Shown one piece after another: positions 1 to 5,147 of a stretch of DNA of 5,592 nt. The position numbers and the translations under genes are program-made. Origin of the DNA: Flavobacteriales bacterium (GTDB lineage Bacteria; Bacteroidota; Bacteroidia; Flavobacteriales; Flavobacteriaceae); NCBI GenBank assembly GCA_027031025.1, contig JALVEJ010000019.1, positions 1-5,592 on the forward strand, in the 5' to 3' direction. Under the pieces are notes generated by a model. It worked only from the letters and a program-made list of their open reading frames with translations, was not told the origin of the DNA and searched no databases. Position 1 is the stretch's first letter. Each line of letters begins with the position of its first letter.

Positions 1-365
1 GCGAGCTGTTTGTAAGCTTAAAACTTAATCATTATGAAAACAGAATTATTGTCGCAGTCAGCCCGCAGTGCGAGCTGTTTGTAAGTGATAGAAGAAAATC
101 TAGTCAGCGAAAGTGTCGCTGTCGCAGTCAGCCCGCAGTGCGAGCTGTTTGTAAGCCAGTAACTGGGCCAATCTCAAAAGCGCTTTGGGAGTCGCAGTCA
201 GCCCGCAGTGCGAGCTGTTTGTAAGAATTTATAGTCATGAAAAAAGAATCGCATTATACCGTCGCAGTCAGCCCGCAGTGCGAGCTGTTTGTAAGATGAA
301 ATGTTGCTCCTGCATTTGGGTCGTGGATGCGTCGCAGTCAGCCCGCAGTGCGAGCTGTTTGTAAG
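1..365 (-). CRISPR. CRISPR array, 35-nt repeats, truncated at left edge
   Basis: Five identical full 35-nt repeats start at 51, 121, 191, 261 and 331. A 16-nt repeat end occupies 1-16, so the array continues beyond the window. The five complete spacers (17-50, 86-120, 156-190, 226-260, 296-330) are 34, 35, 35, 35 and 35 nt and unrelated to each other. The repeat has 21 G/C of 35, far richer than its surroundings. I infer transcription on the minus strand: the AT-rich leader and cas genes lie on the high-coordinate side, and the minus-strand repeat folds into a 7-bp stem (AGCTCGC / GCGGGCT, one G-U pair, loop ACT), whereas the plus strand has a C-A mismatch there. Nine nucleotides follow the stem, so cutting one base past it would leave the 8-nt tag ACTGCGAC, as is usual for Cas6. 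No degenerate repeat is visible. The leader-proximal, presumably newest, spacer is 296-330. Confidence 0.98.
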
Positions 366-386
366 AACGTGTGTTTAAGTATGTTA

Positions 387-417
387 CAAATTTATAAAAA
401 TTATTGTTTTGTGCAAG
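387..417 (-). promoter_or_regulatory. Putative array promoter
   Basis: On the minus strand TAAATTTG (394-387) matches the Bacteroidota -7 consensus TAnnTTTG. A CTTG (417-414) lies upstream with exactly 19 nt between its TTG and the -7 box, matching the -33 TTTG element at three of four bases. Transcription would begin a few bases downstream, roughly 10-20 nt before the first repeat. The same segment can also be read as a poor sigma-70 promoter (TTGCAC, 16 nt, TAAATT), so it does not by itself fix the lineage. This is a motif match only, in AT-rich DNA where chance matches are common. Confidence 0.5.
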
Positions 418-420
418 TGT

Positions 421-808
421 TTGAACATCAATTTTTTGGCTTATGTTGTTGAAAAGTTCGCAAATGCAAAAGTCTTTAAATTTTTAAAATCCGTTTTTTT
501 GACACTTTGTTTTGTTAATTGTAAGAAAATCAATTGATTATAATTTTAAAAAGTTCGCAAATGATTTTAAAAAAATGCCTAAAAAATGTATTTTCGAAAA
601 AATGGCTTTTTAGGATTTTTGTAACAGGTTGAAAATCAGAAATATGTCAATGAGCGCTTTCTTGGTTTTTCGCAAATGATACGACAATTTATGAATTTTT
701 AGGCATTTTCGAAATTTTTTTTAGTGTTTTATATCATGGTCAAATTGTGGTGTTTTGTTAATTTATTGACAATCAATTTGTTGTGGTTTTTGTAAAAATT
801 CGCAAATG
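421..808. repeat. Four dispersed leader repeats sharing TTCGCAAATG
   Basis: The 10-mer TTCGCAAATG occurs exactly at 457-466, 554-563, 669-678 and 799-808, with start-to-start spacing of 97, 115 and 130 nt. In three copies ATCAATT lies 18-23 nt before it (427-433, 529-535, 772-778), giving diverged units of about 45-55 bp: 421-466, 508-563 and 751-808. The second and fourth copies also share a 13-mer, TGTTTTGTTAATT (508-520 and 751-763). The third copy (669-678) has only the 10-mer end clearly conserved. Around ATCAATT there are small palindromes, ATCAATTGAT (529-538) and ATTGA-CAA-TCAAT (765-777). The last copy ends two bases before the cas2 stop codon. Decayed duplications or binding sites for a host factor or regulator both fit; the function is unknown. 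Confidence 0.8.
572..709. repeat. 14-bp inverted repeat with a competing internal arm
   Basis: AAAATGCCTAAAAA at 572-585 is the exact reverse complement of TTTTTAGGCATTTT at 696-709, with a 110-nt loop. An additional arm, CTTTTTAGG at 606-614, can pair with CCTAAAAA at 578-585 in a local hairpin of eight A/T-rich pairs. On the minus strand the local hairpin is followed by a T run (577-571), so it resembles a weak intrinsic terminator. The distant arm would be transcribed first and could compete for the same partner. Pairing is dominated by A-T, so stability is doubtful. A terminator for the cas operon, an attenuator, or chance in A/T-tract DNA are all possible. Confidence 0.4.
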
Positions 809-810
809 TT

Positions 811-1089
811 TTAGATAAAAATGCTGTAATCTTCCGGCGGATCAGAACGTCCCAATACAATACTTTTTGAATAACATTTATTACAAATAAAATAGATACG
901 AATGCTGTCGGTTTTAGGATTGATCATTTCTTCGAGTTGGTTTATAATTTGGTCTTTTTGTTTTGGGGTTAACATACATTCAAATACACTTAAATTAATC
1001 CGTTCGCCATATTGTGCTAATAAATCTGCCGCTTTGTTGCGGGCTTTGTTTTGGCTGATGTCGTAGGCTATAAGATAGAGTTGTTTCAT
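811..1089 (-). CDS. cas2: CRISPR-associated protein Cas2
   Basis: This 92-residue protein has the usual Cas2 size and pattern: a first beta strand ending in the conserved aspartate (LYLIAYDIS, Asp10), the motif SVFEC at 34-38, and a later strand DSIRIYFICNKC at 61-72. Cas2 dimers bridge two Cas1 dimers in the complex that inserts spacers at the leader-repeat junction. Here the partner is the RT-Cas1 fusion encoded 33 nt upstream. The ATG at 1089-1087 begins right at the first strand, and no good Shine-Dalgarno site precedes it. The stop codon is two bases from a leader repeat copy. A Cys-x-x-Cys pair (Cys69, Cys72) is present; I attach no function to it. It is the last gene before the leader. 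Confidence 0.95.
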   Translation of the reverse strand: MKQLYLIAYDISQNKARNKAADLLAQYGERINLSVFECMLTPKQKDQIINQLEEMINPKTDSIRIYFICNKCYSKSIVLGRSDPPEDYSIFI

Positions 1090-1093
1090 AACG

Positions 1094-1111
1094 GGTTAAT
1101 TGGTTAATTGG
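1094..1111. repeat. Short tandem repeat in the RT-cas1/cas2 gap
   Basis: GGTTAATT is repeated twice and followed by GG, filling 18 of the 33 bases between the RT-cas1 stop and the cas2 start. On the coding strand this reads as AATTAACC units ending four bases before the cas2 ATG, where a ribosome binding site would be expected. Such a short tandem repeat could change copy number by slippage and alter cas2 translation, but this is conjecture. Confidence 0.6.
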
Positions 1112-1122
1112 TTTTTCGGTAT

Positions 1123-3351
1123 TTACCATTTGGTGGTTTTATAGGGTTTAAACTTTTTGTTTTGTCCGGTGATATATAGCTTAAGTTGTTGAGTTTGTTT
1201 GTGTATAATGTCTATCATCTGTAAACGTTCGCCCAGATATTTGTCATAACGTGTCAGGTTTTTGTATACGGCTGTTATGAGTTTTTGTTTGGTTTTATCG
1301 TCTAATTGTCCTTGGTCGGCTTTGAGTTTGGTTTTTCTGTTTATCAAACTTAGCACGGCACGGTCAACAACCGGTTGTCTAAATGGTTCTATTAAATCAA
1401 ATATTAGGGTGCCTTTTTCTTTTTGATAAGTGTGAAGAAAGCTCAGCTCGGGATGTAAGCCGTAACGGATGACACTATTCCAAACTTGCCGGTATAGAAT
1501 GGCGTATCCGTAGTTGAGCAAACTGTTGACTAAATCGGTGGCGCCTTGGGTTTTGCGGATTGTAAAATCTGTTTCTTCGTCAACCATTAATTTAAACCAT
1601 TGCCAGTATTGGGCAGAGGCGCTGCCTTCAAATCCCATTAAGATTTGCCGGAAACCGGTTTTAAAAGACATTTGTTTGATTTTTTTGGATATTTGATTTA
1701 AAGTGTCAAGACTAGTGGGTAATTGTTGTGCAATATCCTGCTCGGATTGACGGGCATATTTTGAAAAATATTTGATTATTTTGAGTTGATTATTAATTTT
1801 TGATATTGCTAAAAGTCGTGCTATTTCAAATGCGGGTTTGCCGGTGGTATACTGCATTTGTTTAAGCCATAAACGGTTGTGTGTGCTTTGGTAATGATAG
1901 ATTTTGGCGTATGCCATGCCGTGTTTGTTGACAAAATCGACCGATATGTTATGGTCGGCACAATATTTAATCAATTTAGTCGATACAGATGTGGCTTTTG
2001 AGGCTATGGTGATTTGTTTTAAGTTGTAAGCCGGAAACTTTTTGGTTTTTTTACCGTATTCTTTGATACTGACATGATGTTTAGTTATCCCTAATGAGAT
2101 GCCATAGCCGTCAATGTGTAAATGGCTCATAGCAGCGGCTTTTTGTTCGTATATTTTGCGGCGTTGTTTGACGGCTTGTTCGGCAAGAGTTATTTTCTTG
2201 GCTTTTTTTTGTTCGAATACCGTATTGACGATTTGGTCTATATGAAAGGTTTTGTTTTGATTGTAAATATCGGTAATAAAATGGAGGTTTTTTAAAGCTG
2301 TTTTCAAGTGTTTTTTGCGGGTCAGATTTTTGTCGTTTCTAAGTTTATCTTTCCATAGTTTGATAATAAAGTCGTCAACAGGATATAGTATATGTTGCGG
2401 CACCAACCGTCCGTAATAATTGTTAATGCCTGCTGTGGCTTCGTGATATTTTTTGGGAAAATTTTGATGTTTAAAGGCTTTTCGTATTTTGGTTTTGATT
2501 TTTTCAATTTTGCGGGTTGACAGGCTAACGGATTTGTCGGTTATCCAAACGCCCAAGAATTTAAATCCGTATTGGGTATGTTTGACAAAGGCGCCGGGAT
2601 TTAATTGTAATTTTAACCGGTTTTCTATAAATTTTATAGTTGATTGAAGTATCTTTTCCGCTTGTGCCCGGGTTTGGGTCAGTATCACAAAGTCATCGGC
2701 ATATCTTACGTAAGTGATGCCCAGATCTTTCATCCGTTGGTCTAGTGGTGACAGATACAGATTTGCCAGCAGCGGTGATAAGACAGCGCCTTGCGGCACG
2801 CCTTTTTGTCGTTCTATCCAGCGGTTTTTGCCGGTTACATAGCCCATTTTGATAAAGGCGAAAATAAGTTCTAATAAATATTTGTCGGATATGTAGGGTT
2901 TTAATTGTTTTTTAAGGCGTTTGTGATTAATATTATCAAAAAAATTGTCTATATCACATTTAGCAAGCCAATAATTTTTTTCGGTTTGGATATAATGACG
3001 GACCTTATTGACGGCTTTGCGGGCGCCACGCCCTTCTCTGTATGCATAACTCGAATTTAAAAAACCGGTTTCAAGACGTGATTCTATTAGATTTTTAATA
3101 GCGGTTTGCACTATTTTGTCATTGATGGTGGCTAAGCCTAAAATGCGTTTTTCCGTTTTGTTTTTGTCAATTTTAATTTGCAAATAGGCTTCTGGCAAAT
3201 AGGTTTGATCTTTTAATTTACGTTCAATACGTTGCAAATTGGCAGTTTCATTTTTGGCAAAGTCTTTTATGGACTGCTTATCGATACCGCCGGCAGATTG
3301 TTTACTTTTGATTTGTTGCCAAGCCGTTTGTAAATCGTTGTAAGTAAACAT
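1123..3351 (-). CDS. cas1: Reverse transcriptase-Cas1 fusion protein
   Basis: This 742-residue protein joins a group II intron-like reverse transcriptase to the Cas1 integrase. The N-terminal part (about 1-330) has an intron-RT-like start (AGGIDKQSI near 20-28), ILGLATINDKIVQ (70-82), catalytic Asp133 in KCDIDNFFDN (131-140), GVPQGAVLSP (184-193), YADD at 217-220 (DNA 2692-2703) and YGFKFLG (261-267). All three polymerase aspartates (133, 219, 220) are present. A linker of about 80 residues follows. Cas1 runs from about 411 to the end, with metal ligands Glu575 (LMGFEGSASA), His640 (LSFLH) and Asp652/Glu655 (FDLIEPFR). Both activities look intact. Relatives such as the Marinomonas mediterranea protein acquire spacers from RNA by reverse transcription; here that is inferred. 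No Cas6 domain is fused at the N-terminus; cas6 is a separate gene 45 nt upstream. The ATG at 3351-3349 is preceded only by an A-rich stretch. Confidence 0.97.
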   Translation of the reverse strand: MFTYNDLQTAWQQIKSKQSAGGIDKQSIKDFAKNETANLQRIERKLKDQTYLPEAYLQIKIDKNKTEKRILGLATINDKIVQTAIKNLIESRLETGFLNSSYAYREGRGARKAVNKVRHYIQTEKNYWLAKCDIDNFFDNINHKRLKKQLKPYISDKYLLELIFAFIKMGYVTGKNRWIERQKGVPQGAVLSPLLANLYLSPLDQRMKDLGITYVRYADDFVILTQTRAQAEKILQSTIKFIENRLKLQLNPGAFVKHTQYGFKFLGVWITDKSVSLSTRKIEKIKTKIRKAFKHQNFPKKYHEATAGINNYYGRLVPQHILYPVDDFIIKLWKDKLRNDKNLTRKKHLKTALKNLHFITDIYNQNKTFHIDQIVNTVFEQKKAKKITLAEQAVKQRRKIYEQKAAAMSHLHIDGYGISLGITKHHVSIKEYGKKTKKFPAYNLKQITIASKATSVSTKLIKYCADHNISVDFVNKHGMAYAKIYHYQSTHNRLWLKQMQYTTGKPAFEIARLLAISKINNQLKIIKYFSKYARQSEQDIAQQLPTSLDTLNQISKKIKQMSFKTGFRQILMGFEGSASAQYWQWFKLMVDEETDFTIRKTQGATDLVNSLLNYGYAILYRQVWNSVIRYGLHPELSFLHTYQKEKGTLIFDLIEPFRQPVVDRAVLSLINRKTKLKADQGQLDDKTKQKLITAVYKNLTRYDKYLGERLQMIDIIHKQTQQLKLYITGQNKKFKPYKTTKW

Positions 3352-3396
3352 GATACGTTCTTTTTTGTCAATTTCAATATGTTTTTTTAAAGTTTA

Positions 3397-4230
3397 CTAA
3401 AAAATCAATTTGTATTTACCAAGTCCAAAGACCGTTTTGTTGCCAATATGTAAGAATTCACCCATTTGCATATATGGGACAACCGCATTGAGCTGTCCGG
3501 CATATGAGATGTTCCCTTTCCAACCGGTCATCGGATATTTTTCGCTACGGGTGGGCGAGCGGAATATGCTTTGACGTGCTAGTTGTATGTTAACCGGAAC
3601 GATATTGAATTTATTGAGTTCAAAAGGATAGTTTTCGGGGATACTGCGGCTGTCATATAAATAATCAAGGATAAACAAACGCCTGTAAACGTAACCGAAT
3701 AAGCGTTGAAAATCAAAATCGGTAATTAATTGTTTTTTGCTGTTGAGCGATACCGGTGTTTTAAATTGTAAAGTTATACGGCTGATTTTTTGCTGGGGCG
3801 GCTTCAAATCGTAGAAGTCAATTATTTTTTTGTGGTTGTGAATCATGGGTTCGCATTGCATATTTGTAACCGGTAACGCGCCATGATTGAGTCCGGTATT
3901 TTGGATTTCTTTAAAGATGTTATAAATCTGATTTTCGTATTGTCTGTATTTCCCAATCAAAGTAAAAATAAATGTAATTTCTTGGTTTTGCCGGACAAAA
4001 TCGTAGTGTTTGACCGGGTAGATAATAAAAGGCGCCGGCAAATCGTTTCCGGTATGTTTTTTGATAATTTCATCAAGTTTAATTTCTGGATGAAAAAATT
4101 TTTGATACAAATCTTGATGATATCGCATTAAGGTTTCACCAAAAACACCCCGTATCATACTTCCGAGCTGTCCGGGCAGGACGCCATTGGTTAGAGCAGT
4201 GTAGGTTATTTTGTAGCGGGTGATTATCAT
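3397..4230 (-). CDS. cas6: Cas6-family crRNA-processing endoribonuclease
   Basis: This 277-residue protein resembles PF10040-type Cas6 RAMP proteins. The N-terminus has a beta strand (ITRYKITYTA) followed by LPGQLGSMIRGVFGETL (18-34). The C-terminal domain shows the family signature: MTGWKGNISYAG (234-245), a segment GEFLHIG (257-263), and the glycine-rich loop IGNKTVFGLGKY (262-273) followed by the last strand. Cas6 cuts precursor crRNA within each repeat; the hairpin in this array, with an 8-9 nt 3' tail, is a suitable substrate. A catalytic residue cannot be assigned because it varies in this family; His37 and His261 are visible candidates. The ATG lies 5 nt after the nuclease stop, so the two are probably translationally coupled. 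Keeping cas6 separate but next to RT-cas1 contrasts with systems where Cas6, RT and Cas1 form one polypeptide. Confidence 0.9.
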   Translation of the reverse strand: MIITRYKITYTALTNGVLPGQLGSMIRGVFGETLMRYHQDLYQKFFHPEIKLDEIIKKHTGNDLPAPFIIYPVKHYDFVRQNQEITFIFTLIGKYRQYENQIYNIFKEIQNTGLNHGALPVTNMQCEPMIHNHKKIIDFYDLKPPQQKISRITLQFKTPVSLNSKKQLITDFDFQRLFGYVYRRLFILDYLYDSRSIPENYPFELNKFNIVPVNIQLARQSIFRSPTRSEKYPMTGWKGNISYAGQLNAVVPYMQMGEFLHIGNKTVFGLGKYKLIF

Positions 4231-4235
4231 ACGTG

Positions 4236-5147
4236 TTAAAGTATCAGTTTTTGATGGAGTTGCGTTTGTAAATCAGTTGCATATAACAGGCTCATTCCGG
4301 TTTGATTTTTGACATATTGCGCTTGGTTCATATGCATTTCCGGAACTAATAAAAAAGCATTTTCGTACGGTATATCAAGTTGTTTGAGATGGGTTTTAAA
4401 CAACTTATAATATTTGCTGCCGATATGTCCGCTTTTGCATTCGAACCAAAATACTTTTTCGTTTAACATCAGTAAGAGGTCTAATTCCGAGGTTTGTCCA
4501 CCGGGTTTTTGTATTTGCACTTGTGCCATAATGTCAAAACTCATTATCCGGTTGATGTTAGTTCGTAAAAAACGGGCAATTTCGCCGCGAAGCAAGATTT
4601 CGAGCCAATAGCTGTTGATAAATTCTGTGGCTTGCCGTATGCGTTTGATATCGACATCGATATTATTTCCTTTAAGTGCAAAGGCATCTATGATTTTATT
4701 TTTATGTAACATTTCGCTCCATTGGCGAATGTATTTCAAACTTTGTTTGTTCGTCAGCATTTCAAAATCTTTTTTCAGATGTTGGTGGCGTTTGAGTTGT
4801 CGATAAAAATTTTCCAGTTCCAAATAATGATGTGCCAAAAATCGGGCGGTATCCAAGAGTTTTTGATCCACCCGCAAATGTTTGAGATATTGTCCGGAAT
4901 AAACGTGGCGATTGGCTAGAAAATTTTTTAACCAATGTTTCTTGTGTTTTTGTTTGACGAGTTGTTTAAGATGAGTGGCATCCGGTTGTAGTTGTTGTTG
5001 CATTTTTTTAAATTGCTTGGTGACAACCGCTATTTTTTTGATGCCGGTTTTTTGGTCTTCGTTGGACTGACGCGCCAGTGCCAAAGCCAGTTGTTCTATG
5101 GCTTCGGATAGTTCCAGAAGGGCTTGTGATAAAGGGATGTTACTCAT
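4236..5147 (-). CDS. PD-(D/E)XK nuclease, Card1/Can2-like C-terminus without a CARF domain
   Basis: I do not recognise this 303-residue protein as a named Cas family. Its C-terminal part (about 175-303) has a PD-(D/E)XK active-site pattern: WLE with Glu183 in a helix, SELDLLL (220-226) giving Asp223, and FWFECKSG (233-240) giving Glu236 and Lys238. This arrangement (WLE, then ELD, then ECK) resembles the nuclease domain of DUF1887 proteins such as Card1/Can2, which cut nucleic acid when cyclic oligoadenylate binds their N-terminal CARF domain. Here residues 1-160 look all-helical and rich in Lys, Gln and His, with none of the strand and loop pattern of a CARF Rossmann fold. It is not Cas4: there is one cysteine (Cys237), so no iron-sulphur cluster. 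The gene begins in the TAAATG junction with cmr6 and ends 5 nt before cas6, so it belongs to the operon. It could be an ancillary effector or a trimming enzyme for spacer acquisition; the role is open. Confidence 0.75.
   Translation of the reverse strand: MSNIPLSQALLELSEAIEQLALALARQSNEDQKTGIKKIAVVTKQFKKMQQQLQPDATHLKQLVKQKHKKHWLKNFLANRHVYSGQYLKHLRVDQKLLDTARFLAHHYLELENFYRQLKRHQHLKKDFEMLTNKQSLKYIRQWSEMLHKNKIIDAFALKGNNIDVDIKRIRQATEFINSYWLEILLRGEIARFLRTNINRIMSFDIMAQVQIQKPGGQTSELDLLLMLNEKVFWFECKSGHIGSKYYKLFKTHLKQLDIPYENAFLLVPEMHMNQAQYVKNQTGMSLLYATDLQTQLHQKLIL

Larger units (their letters stand above)
366..810 (-). promoter_or_regulatory. CRISPR leader region, long and AT-rich
   Basis: This 445-bp stretch between the cas2 stop codon and the first repeat has no convincing gene on either strand. 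It is strongly AT-rich with many A and T tracts, as expected of a leader that directs both array transcription and insertion of new spacers. It contains a promoter-like pair next to the array, four copies of a 10-mer repeat, and an inverted repeat, each listed separately. It is longer and more structured than a minimal leader needs to be, and the cas2-proximal part may instead serve to end or regulate the cas operon transcript. The assignment as leader rests on position and composition. Confidence 0.8.

Noticed and set aside
766..794. Plus-strand sigma-70 promoter beginning with TTGACA at 766-771
   Set aside because: The expected -10 position is poor, and a plus-strand transcript from here would run antisense through cas2.
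366..810. tracrRNA or anti-repeat in the leader
   Set aside because: No segment complementary to the GC-rich repeat is visible, and a type III system with Cas6 does not need one.
1514..1696. Plus-strand open frame of 60 codons within RT-cas1
   Set aside because: It lies antisense to the conserved Cas1 region containing Glu575 and has no recognisable motif.
2322..2507. Second minus-strand frame of 61 codons within RT-cas1
   Set aside because: It is an out-of-frame shadow of the RT thumb region; the main frame is intact across it.
1123..3351. Group II intron or retron origin of the RT
   Set aside because: The RT is fused in frame to Cas1 and flanked by cas genes; I saw no intron domain V-like hairpin or msr/msd-like region nearby.
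3883..4131. Plus-strand open frame of 82 codons opposite cas6
   Set aside because: It is antisense to a well-supported Cas6 gene; no protein-family pattern is visible.
4414..4919. Three overlapping plus-strand open frames opposite the nuclease gene
   Set aside because: They overlap each other in different frames and lie antisense to the coding frame that carries the ELD/ECK motif.
4236..5147. Cas4 identity for the nuclease
   Set aside because: Only one cysteine is present, so the four-cysteine iron-sulphur cluster of Cas4 is missing, and the WLE/ELD/ECK layout fits DUF1887 better.
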